DNA of 64,000 bases from a virus. Shown here piece after piece: positions 57,801 to 64,000 of the stretch (the first letter of the stretch is position 1; each line of letters opens with the position of its first letter). A model generated the notes under the pieces. The model was not told the origin of the DNA and searched no databases. It saw only the letters and a program-made list of their open reading frames with translations. Made by a program: the position numbers and the translations under genes. The stretch covers positions 56,466 to 120,465 of the IMG/VR virus record IMGVR_UViG_3300043419_000731; one strand, 5' to 3'.

Positions 57801-60064
57801 TAAGAGTAGGCATGCTTCAGTATGGTCTTACAGAAGAGGCTGCTAAAAAAGCAGGACTTAAGTTTACAGATTATTCTTCAAAGCTTGCAGATACAGCTGC
57901 AAGCATAACTGCACTAAGAGAAAAGAATCAGCTTTTATATGAGAGCATGCAAAAAGCAGGCACTCCAATTAAGATGACCATCGAAGAGTATAAGAAGCTT
58001 AGAAAAGAAGTTAAGACAGTATATGCTGACCAGATTAAGCTAATTAACCAGACCAAGGGTGAAGGCAATACAAAGAAGCTTGCCGAAGACTTAAAGGTTC
58101 AATTGATGGCTGCAGGTATGTCTGCAGAAGATGCAACTAAAAAAATCTGGGCAATGTTTAAGATGTCAAACAAAGCACTAACTGCATCAGCTTACACACT
58201 TCAGAATTCAAGATTCAATAGCATTGAAACAAAGCAAGACGCAGCAGCAAGAGCTGTTGGCGGATATGGAGCTGCTGCAAGAGAAGGCGGTAAAGAAGGC
58301 GCTAATCAGGTCAACACTGGCCTAACAGCAATTGATACTGGCATACAAGACTTAATTGATAAGAGCAAAGCAGCCAACAAGAAGGATAGCAGCAAGCCAA
58401 TATTGACAGAGTATGAAGCTCAAATGCAGATGATGGATAGACTTACAAAGCTTGATTCTTCAAGAGTTAAGTTAACTGCACAAACTAAGGCTGAAATGAT
58501 TAAGCAGAATCCAGCACTTAAGAGTGTTTTAAATAGTTCAGAGACAATGCTAAGCTTGTGGCAGAAGATGAATCTAGCTGCAAAGGGCTTTACTGGAAAT
58601 CTAGGTGATTTAGGCTCTGAAGCAGTTTCAACATTATCTAAGATTGCAGATGTTTCACTTGCAACAATTGCAAAAGAAAATGAAAATGGGCTCCTAAAAG
58701 ATCAGTATGCTGAGCTTGGAAGATTAGAAGGTCAGTATAAGAAGCTGCAGAAAGCAGCTAAGGGACAATCTGTTGCACAGCAAATCAGCACTAGAGATCA
58801 GCTGAAAGCTCTTCAAAAACAAATTGATGCAAATAACAAGCTTGCAGACTCAAGACTTAAAGCACTTGATGCAGCAAAGCAGGAATCAGATCTTGCAAAT
58901 CAAATTGCTAAAAAGAAGGCTGAGTACGAAGCAGCATTAGCAAGAGGAGATACTGCTACCGCACAACAGGCAGGTCTAGACGTCAAGCAGCTTGAGTCAA
59001 CAATGCAGTACAACTCACAGAGAAAATCAATTGAGGATTCAAGAGATAGAATTAATGCAAAGCTTCAGCTTAAGGTAGATGCAATAAATGATGCTAATAC
59101 AAAGATGCAAGACAATGCTGCATATGCAGCTGAAGGCCTAAGCAAGCTTGGTGATAGAATAGCCAAGCAGAAGCAAAAGATAGAAGATTTCAATAGAGCT
59201 ATGAATACGCTTGTTCTTAATGCAATTGCTGCAGGCAAAACTGTTGAAGAGTATATTAGAACTAGCAAAGCAGGAAAGGGAGATGCAGCAGATCTCGTAA
59301 ATACTGGAAAAGCAGCTGGAGTTCTTAAGGGTGACCTAAAGGGTGTTGATGTAGGAACTGAAGCTCTTAAACTAATGAATGGTCCTGTAGATGCAATCAC
59401 TTCAGCACTTTCATCAAAGGGCATAACAATGGGTAGCGGCGACATTATTATTAATGGTAAGAAGGTTGACCTTGGTGGAGACAAACCCATTGCTCCAAAA
59501 ACTGTAACTAAGGATGGACCAAAGGGGCCAATAAAGACAGTTGATCCTACAACAACAAAGCCTCCTGTTTTTGCTACATTAAAAGAAGCACAGGCAGCAG
59601 CATCAGATAAGACAAGGAATACTTTTACAAGTAGTGATGGCTCTAAATGGGTTCTAACCTCCACTCCAAAGTCTGGAGTTAAATGGTCTAGCGGAAACTG
59701 GAGTATTCCAGCTGTCAAGGCTGGATACGGAACAATGAAGCTTGATCCAATGGTTCCTACAATTGTTGGAGACCGTGGACCAGAGATGGCTTTTGGAGGA
59801 ATGATTATTCCTAATATGGCTAAGTTGCCATTTAGCTCTCCAAGATATGATGTTAATCAGGCAGCTAAGATATTTGAGCCGATGGCTACATCTTCAAGCG
59901 GAAGTGTAATCAATCTAACACAAAACATTTATCCATCAGACGGCATGAATACAGATGCATTTGTAAGACAAGTAGTGTCAATGACAAAGCAAGCAATTGG
60001 ACAAGATGCCAAGTTAAATGCTAAAATGGTTGGAACAACTAAGAATGTGAGCATCAAATCATGA
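51857..60064 (+). CDS. tape measure protein
   Basis: 2735 residues, the largest gene. Coiled-coil start, then a TP901-type core (about 174-480, NWGKNTQWAGRQLTVGLTVP, AAEGANAIKSAM). Gly-rich tape-measure linkers (KPYLVGEKGPEIFVPRNAGG near 1811 and PTIVGDRGPEMAFGG near 2637) join unrelated modules. One, about 1360-1600, has a kinase-like pattern around Lys1386. The C-terminus is coiled coil. At about 0.15 nm per residue, a tail near 400 nm is predicted (inference). No peptidase domain was recognised. Confidence 0.88.
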   Translation: MADNNLTTFITANADFSSLRTQLAAVTAQLVKLQETTAGTNAKLANQIAVMNKSFADTMRSTGQFSTHFVSLSSDVEKFGKNLDRGRLKLSEYYNAWNSHTRKSGNLIKDLAKQQVMLENAIVQPVGKNAQGLMQYNVMVAKGLDEVKHKMALARQEAAIMNKVMLDGSNQLINWGKNTQWAGRQLTVGLTVPLVAFGAAAQKAFREADQELVRLTKVYGGLAATSSADLAQVRKDVANTAKEIAGAYGIAYKDTIALAADLAATGQQGNQLLESTQQTTRLAVLGEVDRQEAMKATLSIQNAFKQNTEELAQSIDFLNAVENQTSTSLADLVEAIPKAGPVVKSLGGDVKDLALYLTAMKEGGVNAAEGANAIKSAMASLINPTKVATEQFASFGIDLPGIVSKNAGNLTDTIMALQSALDNLDPLSKSRAIEQLFGKFQFARMSALFDNLGKSGSQTLQVMDLMKASATDLANISSRELKMLTESASGQFKRAWASVQADLAQVGEQFLKISTKILNVVSKIIEFFQNLPKPIKTFLNAIGGLTAIAGPLIMMAGVMGNFIGYVVKGIFHLRQLAKGGSAFKLLTPEIIAAEAAASGLATTFYSDSEATIVLSNAVNTLAQSFATLETKANAAKVAAGPAITTVAGSVISAGNPGGRMVDKDNPLIGKPHSRDMQHLIPSQTPQMGTIFGTVPGARPVNVRVGKNPQAYMNEDLPKIPGVTSVNSTSTGIVAQEAAKWHAMTAAIAMQSEAEIKALKTEVMATGTVTSSLTDSYQALLPQFSQITDLAAAEVKAIVVEVQQNKINVDQARAKIIQLNATVEAMLAETTAMTAATMGRTANLTTVPLTSQPVVDPVTGKSNMKEMFHKGTTKEIADRIARALGGVRTSGAGYNIQTTKPKFAKGGYVPGTGNTDTYHTTAEAGSFVINKKSTQENKPFIDSLLGGSSYYAAKGGQVPVVLTPGEAVIPASIAQDNMPLMYSLNGGPGNTSGMGRVKGGGVGGRPMTKAQYKKALRDYYNFISDANYEANIKARFIMLDAAEFMDQQPGLKTKDAITLATSNWREASVYHQDPEKWLATRANQIRAFDASQGPTKPLSLNINAGDQKNAGADTGVNRHLNKVRAAMLNMKEFEEAHADIKKIPKLSRKLASKKGFMLEGLVRGHGFRRGTVPLATRGFAGFAGIMPAGFNDIAAKLQAKNLQPDRIHFTQAGAIADFEGMIKNSGLHGFGTIDDLAAALEHDTRFKMAGATPSKPATPHQKDFLSKFLMTVEQGVRWVEKPKGHWVPAKAKLANKGGMIPGAPAQRLFGGGGVKFLGMPRAIKQVEQQRALKKAMEDANAAVGNSRFAKKTVTNYGELLEPTSGRSFPVPGIGGVYSKNGDRVFVKPVLDEKAALAEVRATQIAREVHGLKAPEQKIVVMRDPSDPKGARKILALESKYDPSFAEQDGKFTTDQYFKQLVASALRGDKDLAKGNLSGNILADVGPAGVFGAASGLRDYSKTMPSMKDQAMVNLLGVKGGGAKKFFAESTLDIPKGMTSEEYHSRMIKEIEDALPKLKTTVASFGLNAEEKIIYNAMIQRLADARRVNWAELHGVHSNVQVSQKRPMTPAAIAKMLEADELKRRQRGGAASLSDNAFKNDANGFAIGGLIGNVLKGKAMHRIGAGFGPTGAPKPSMYESAPWGVNSLSIDMADKLFASSGLRKHTQKLLYDKFAAALAQEKPYGYVKMPDGTLKNGLEPDSLDAVIRLAASNMISDRAVAKQLSPIDKDILRKKFMNWESKKDTPMTEALKKLIFSIEPREMGGPVSSNKPYLVGEKGPEIFVPRNAGGIIPNKSTMAQGYNAGGMIKMMLMSMLGMQGGMTLGKMSGIPGGEMIGSMLGSMLGMGSMGGGAAKLMTEKGKYTAPIGATAPGARVPFADGFKQTKNLTEYGTKLEKLSSSTNMFAKFGGYALKSVTRLNLAIGAGALALAIANRRWNDHKEHLRVGMLQYGLTEEAAKKAGLKFTDYSSKLADTAASITALREKNQLLYESMQKAGTPIKMTIEEYKKLRKEVKTVYADQIKLINQTKGEGNTKKLAEDLKVQLMAAGMSAEDATKKIWAMFKMSNKALTASAYTLQNSRFNSIETKQDAAARAVGGYGAAAREGGKEGANQVNTGLTAIDTGIQDLIDKSKAANKKDSSKPILTEYEAQMQMMDRLTKLDSSRVKLTAQTKAEMIKQNPALKSVLNSSETMLSLWQKMNLAAKGFTGNLGDLGSEAVSTLSKIADVSLATIAKENENGLLKDQYAELGRLEGQYKKLQKAAKGQSVAQQISTRDQLKALQKQIDANNKLADSRLKALDAAKQESDLANQIAKKKAEYEAALARGDTATAQQAGLDVKQLESTMQYNSQRKSIEDSRDRINAKLQLKVDAINDANTKMQDNAAYAAEGLSKLGDRIAKQKQKIEDFNRAMNTLVLNAIAAGKTVEEYIRTSKAGKGDAADLVNTGKAAGVLKGDLKGVDVGTEALKLMNGPVDAITSALSSKGITMGSGDIIINGKKVDLGGDKPIAPKTVTKDGPKGPIKTVDPTTTKPPVFATLKEAQAAASDKTRNTFTSSDGSKWVLTSTPKSGVKWSSGNWSIPAVKAGYGTMKLDPMVPTIVGDRGPEMAFGGMIIPNMAKLPFSSPRYDVNQAAKIFEPMATSSSGSVINLTQNIYPSDGMNTDAFVRQVVSMTKQAIGQDAKLNAKMVGTTKNVSIKS

Positions 60065-60522
60065 CATTGACTTTACCAGTAGGCTCTGCCCTTTATATAG
60101 ATACCTCTACAACAGATACTCCAACATGGGTAAAGTTGTCAGAGCATAATCGCTCACCTATATCAATTGATACAAATAGAATTGAAAAGACTCAAAGAAT
60201 GTCTGGCGGAACTTTAAGAAAAGTTTGGATTGCTGATAAGAAAACAATTAGCACAAGCTGGAGCATGTTGCCAACAAATGATGCTACTACTGTAGATGGC
60301 GGATATGGGGCGGCAGCCTTAAGATCATTCTATTATGGAGAAAAAGGCAAGAATACATTTAAGGTAAAGATTTCATATAACGGAGTTTCAGCAAGAGATG
60401 AGATACTGCTTATGTCATTTACCTCATGCTCATTTACTGTGGTTAAAAGAAATGTAAAAGAAAAAAACACAGATTCTCCACAAGAATTTTGGGATGTGTC
60501 AATCGGTCTGGAAGAAGTATAA
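60061..60522 (+). CDS. distal tail-like protein
   Basis: 153 residues, beta-rich, MTLTLPVGSALYIDTSTTDT.... Overlaps the tape measure by 4 nt (ATGA) and the next gene by one base (TAATG). Position after the tape measure suggests a distal tail ring. Confidence 0.65.
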   Translation: MTLTLPVGSALYIDTSTTDTPTWVKLSEHNRSPISIDTNRIEKTQRMSGGTLRKVWIADKKTISTSWSMLPTNDATTVDGGYGAAALRSFYYGEKGKNTFKVKISYNGVSARDEILLMSFTSCSFTVVKRNVKEKNTDSPQEFWDVSIGLEEV

Positions 60523-63500
60523 TGTTAACAGCTTCAACCGCAACAGTTAATACATTAAATCAATCTCAATCTATTAATATTAAAAATGGATGCTGGATTG
60601 AATATAACATGAATGGCCTAATTGATAAAAAATCAATTGAAGCGGCAGATGGTGTTGTAACTGTTACTAAAACTGATGCTGCAGGAAATAAATATCAGCC
60701 ATTTGAAAAGCTATTTCCAATAACATCTATTATTGATCCAAGAAGACCAAAGATAGCAGGAATTAAATATATTATTTTGGGAGATCCAAGCTTATCAAAA
60801 GATAAGGGTTCTGGAGTCATAGATAAATACAAGACTGCAGCTAACTTCTCATCTAGATTGTATTTCTCAGGTATAAAGATGGCATATAAATATTGGGTCA
60901 CACCAGTGGCATCTGGAACATCATTATCTAATTGCGTATTAACTGCTAAATACCCTGCTGATAAAACTGCTGTTGTCAATAAGATAGTTATTAAGTTTGA
61001 AACATCTCACTCCAAGCCAGTTAACTGGACTTTGAAGCTAGCTGGATTAACAGGTACTGAAACAACTATTGCAACTAATGTGGTTGTGCCAGACAATGGA
61101 GTTGTAAACCTATATTATAATGGTAGCACATGGACAACAACAGAATTTACAACACCCCCATCTGGTGTTAATTTAAGTGCTTTAAAGCTTGAGATATCAT
61201 CACTAGATATAGCGGGCGGGTATGTAGGGGTAATAGAAATTTCACCTAGATACGTAATCGATGTTACAAATAGGCTTATCTCTATGACAATCAACAAGTC
61301 TTCTTCAGATGACATATCTGGAATTATTCCAGTAGGAAATGTTACAGCAAACTCAATCTATATTGATCTAAATGCTTATGATAAGAACTATGAGTATTAT
61401 GATAAGACCGTGCCGTTCAATAAAGATAAGCTCAACCTTTATAAGGATACAATTTTAAGGCCCTTTGTAACTATAGGGTCAGAAAAAATAAACCTTGGAA
61501 TATTCTATACTGAATCATTTTCTGTAAGTGAGTTTGGAGATGTAAGTGTAACTGGGCTAGATGGCGCTAAAGAGCTTCAGTATATAAAGCCACCAGATAT
61601 TGTCTGTGATAATATGACTTCAGTTGCTATCATTAGAAGACTGCTAGATTCAGTAGGGTTTACTAACTATAACTTTAACTTAACAACAACTGATACAACT
61701 GTAATATCTCCATACCACTGGTATACAGATCAGTCTAAAACTGTTTGGGAGCATATTCAAGATCTTTGCAAAGACACTCAGATGATAGCAACATTTGATG
61801 AGCTTGACATATTGCAATTTTATCCAAGAGACTACATATTTAAAAAAGATAAGCAGACTAACTTAAAGCTAAGAGATAGAAATATTGGCAGCAACCTTGC
61901 AAACATAGCTTCTCTATCAGTAGAGAATGTTCCATCTGTAAAAGCTGTTAAGATAATTTATACACCACAGCTTGTTAGTTCATATCGAGGAACAGGCGAG
62001 AACCTTTATGACGCTCCAGTAATTACTTTGGGCGCATCTGCAATTGTTAATGATATATTACCAATTCAGCCATCCTATACAAACAACTCAGGCGAGGTTG
62101 CAGAACTAGGAGTTGTTTCTTGTGAACCAGTCGTATTGTCTGGTCTTGGATCAACTCAATATTCATTTAAAGGATATTTAGTGGTTGAAAAAGAAATTAT
62201 TGAATATGATGCAATAGAGTACAGCTATTCAGAACTAAATACTGGAACAGTTAAGTATAAATGGATAACATCAGATTCAGATGTTGCAAAGTATCAGGGC
62301 CTTGCAAATCCTTCAACATTTAAACCAACCAACAATTATAGAATTAAATCTAGAAATGCATTCGGAGTCCTTGGCCCAGTTACCTCATCATATACTCAAG
62401 ATATGATGAATAAAGATATGACACATAAATTAGGAAATGCAGATGACGGCTGGACCCAGTTAGAGTGGGATTCTAAAACTGGATTGTTTACTTCAAGCCC
62501 AGGGTCAATGGTTACAACAAGTATTCCAAGTTATGATCCAAAAGGGCCAGACACACAAAAACTTTTGTACAATGGCGTATCAAGATCAATGGCTACACTT
62601 TTTGCTAATGACGTAACATATGTTCCAAGTTCTGATCCAGCAAAGCCAACAGACGATAAGTATATTCAGAATACATTATACAAGATTGCAACAACTACAG
62701 CTCAATATACAGGAAGTGCAGATAAAGCTTTTGCTATAGGAGCAAATATGTATTTTCCACTTACTGTTGATAAAAACACAAAGAACGTTACTGGCAATCA
62801 AATGACTATAGCGGGCCTTGCATTTTCATTAAGTGAAAACAATAAAAGCGGATACATGCTATCAATAGCTACAACTCAAAATAGCAATGGCGATAAGACA
62901 TATAGAGATGTTAATTTTTATAAAATTGTCGATGGTAAGCCAGAGCCAATGCTAACAAGCCAAAAAGATACAGATGGAACCATTATTACAAATATTAATG
63001 GCGGAGATTTATATAAGGTAGAAATTAAAGCTTTAGATATAATGAACGGGCCAAATGAGAATAGGGTGTTCAAGATTGCTTTAAATGGCAAGGTTATAGG
63101 TGTTACAGATTCTTCTCCTCTAACTCTTACAAATAAAATAGGAATAGCATCTCTTCAAGGAACAACCTCATTTGATTATGTTTATACTGCCAGCATTACT
63201 AAAGAAGAGTTTGGTATTGCTTCATCATTTGATGCCTATTCAGGATTTCTTTCTAGCAATTCTTCAATGGTTAAAACATTTAGCGATTTTGTTTTTAATA
63301 AAACCGATAAGCCAAAAACAGAAGTATGGCTAAGAGAATTTGGTCCAGTTGCTCGTGAGCTTAGAAGAATAACTGGTAGATACACAAACGCCCCAGGGTA
63401 TCCTTTATATCCACAAATTGTTCAAAACAACGATGTCACTTTAGTTGGATCAGCACTAGATCCATTTACCATGGATATATTTGTTATGAATAATACAGGA

Positions 63501-63929
63501 GCTTTTGCAGACCTTGCAAATGGTCAAGAAAAATCTTTTGTTGTTGTTGGAAATCAAATTACACCTTCAGATTCATTTGAATATATTGATCCAAAGTTAA
63601 CGGATGAAGACAAGGCGGAAGGAATAGCGTTTGACTCAGTTTGGATTCAAAAAGAATCAGAAGCGGAAAGCCTATCAAAATGGATTACTGGACAATGGTC
63701 TAAGCAGCAGAAGGTAGTAAGCGTAGAAACATTCATAAACCCATTAATTCAGATTGGCGATGTAGTTGAAATATCATATCCTTCAAGCCAGCTATATTCG
63801 TCTGAAGATATAAATCCACCATACGCTGTGGGTAAATATATAGTCTTAACTGTAGAGAATAACTATGACGATTCAAGTGCTCCAGTTACTAATTTAATGT
63901 GTAGATCAATCTACACTGAAATGGTATAA
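60522..63929 (+). CDS. large baseplate / minor tail protein
   Basis: 1135 residues. The start at 60522 (MLTASTATVNTLNQ) is chosen because it overlaps the preceding stop (TAATG); the upstream extension lies within the previous gene. A beta-rich domain (about 1-250) precedes a tail-hub-like segment (HIQDLCKDTQMIATFDEL) and then LamG-like modules (MYFPLTVDKNTKNV...). Probably a tail hub or side-fibre protein. Confidence 0.65.
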   Translation: MLTASTATVNTLNQSQSINIKNGCWIEYNMNGLIDKKSIEAADGVVTVTKTDAAGNKYQPFEKLFPITSIIDPRRPKIAGIKYIILGDPSLSKDKGSGVIDKYKTAANFSSRLYFSGIKMAYKYWVTPVASGTSLSNCVLTAKYPADKTAVVNKIVIKFETSHSKPVNWTLKLAGLTGTETTIATNVVVPDNGVVNLYYNGSTWTTTEFTTPPSGVNLSALKLEISSLDIAGGYVGVIEISPRYVIDVTNRLISMTINKSSSDDISGIIPVGNVTANSIYIDLNAYDKNYEYYDKTVPFNKDKLNLYKDTILRPFVTIGSEKINLGIFYTESFSVSEFGDVSVTGLDGAKELQYIKPPDIVCDNMTSVAIIRRLLDSVGFTNYNFNLTTTDTTVISPYHWYTDQSKTVWEHIQDLCKDTQMIATFDELDILQFYPRDYIFKKDKQTNLKLRDRNIGSNLANIASLSVENVPSVKAVKIIYTPQLVSSYRGTGENLYDAPVITLGASAIVNDILPIQPSYTNNSGEVAELGVVSCEPVVLSGLGSTQYSFKGYLVVEKEIIEYDAIEYSYSELNTGTVKYKWITSDSDVAKYQGLANPSTFKPTNNYRIKSRNAFGVLGPVTSSYTQDMMNKDMTHKLGNADDGWTQLEWDSKTGLFTSSPGSMVTTSIPSYDPKGPDTQKLLYNGVSRSMATLFANDVTYVPSSDPAKPTDDKYIQNTLYKIATTTAQYTGSADKAFAIGANMYFPLTVDKNTKNVTGNQMTIAGLAFSLSENNKSGYMLSIATTQNSNGDKTYRDVNFYKIVDGKPEPMLTSQKDTDGTIITNINGGDLYKVEIKALDIMNGPNENRVFKIALNGKVIGVTDSSPLTLTNKIGIASLQGTTSFDYVYTASITKEEFGIASSFDAYSGFLSSNSSMVKTFSDFVFNKTDKPKTEVWLREFGPVARELRRITGRYTNAPGYPLYPQIVQNNDVTLVGSALDPFTMDIFVMNNTGAFADLANGQEKSFVVVGNQITPSDSFEYIDPKLTDEDKAEGIAFDSVWIQKESEAESLSKWITGQWSKQQKVVSVETFINPLIQIGDVVEISYPSSQLYSSEDINPPYAVGKYIVLTVENNYDDSSAPVTNLMCRSIYTEMV

Positions 63930-63930
63930 T
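63925..63930 (+). promoter_or_regulatory. -10 box for a leaderless gene
   Basis: TATAAT preceded by TGG, exactly 6 nt before the ATG at 63937, overlapping the stop of the previous gene. Confidence 0.6.
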
Positions 63931-63936
63931 GTTAAT

Positions 63937-64000
63937 ATGAGCAATCAAAAACAACAAGCATCCAAGCTACCTAAATCCAAAAAGCTATTGCTATTCCCAG
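63937..64000 (+). CDS. unknown protein, continues beyond window
   Basis: 21 residues are visible, MSNQKQQASKLPKSKKLLLFP, a Lys-rich start. Probably leaderless. Likely another baseplate gene by position. Confidence 0.45.
   Translation, partial: MSNQKQQASKLPKSKKLLLFP

Noticed and set aside
1-64000. CRISPR array, insertion sequence or attachment site
   Set aside because: No direct repeats with regular spacers, no transposase or integrase, and no att-like duplication at a tRNA was seen. The short repeats are regulatory or coding repeats.

Overview
The window is a continuous piece of a tailed-phage genome with siphovirus-type tail genes. It is AT-rich and densely packed. Several signs suggest an actinobacterial host: small left-arm proteins resembling families I recall from actinophages, a B12-dependent (class II) ribonucleotide reductase, leaderless genes with the -10 box six bases before the ATG, and TGTGA-N6-TCACA operators of the Crp/GlxR type. 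A low-GC aquatic actinobacterium would fit, but this is inference. No terminase, integrase, repressor or DNA polymerase is visible here, so those genes must lie outside the window.

Layout. (1) 1-10,050, minus strand: an early-type left arm of about 34 mostly tiny genes, many of them zinc-ribbon or acidic microproteins, often coupled by TAATG or ATGA overlaps. They are driven by 14 near-identical promoters (TGTCAG, exactly 11 nt, TATAAT, then a CAACAACGAAAGG-like leader). Nine of these promoters have a Crp-type palindrome upstream at helically phased distances. Six intergenic regions carry a composite repeat with TTATCCACA (DnaA-box-like) sequences and a terminator-like hairpin. A tRNA-Asp lies at 3.7 kb. 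(2) 10,250-12,260, plus strand: a cupin/JmjC-like protein, an SGNH-like protein, microproteins and a tRNA-Ile(UAU). (3) 12,300-16,960, minus strand: a TylF-like methyltransferase / oxygenase / oxygenase / methyltransferase cassette, small genes and an SLT-type lysin with a signal sequence. (4) 17,150-19,400: the reductase and an EF-hand holin candidate.

(5) 19,460-32,950: eleven fibre or baseplate-appendage genes. Two end in a Hint (hedgehog/intein) fold preceded by extreme Phe-Pro tracts. (6) 33,050-39,520: seven tandem 2OG-Fe(II) oxygenases of the prolyl-4-hydroxylase type (one fused to a CDGSH iron-sulfur motif) and two related unknown proteins, followed directly by a collagen-like fibre with an S74 chaperone domain and a LamG-like protein. 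(7) 42,600-64,000: portal, S78-like protease with an in-frame scaffold start, capsid, connectors, tail tube, tail chaperones with a -1 slippery site (CCCAAAC), a 2735-residue tape measure with a possible embedded kinase-like domain, and distal tail proteins.

The most unusual part is the combination of nine 2OG oxygenases (seven tandem, two in the methyltransferase cassette) with collagen-like and Pro/Phe-rich, Hint-terminated fibres. A testable reading is that the phage hydroxylates or otherwise matures its own adhesion fibres. The second is the left-arm regulon, where one fixed promoter architecture and phased Crp-like operators could tie early transcription to a host cAMP-type regulator.
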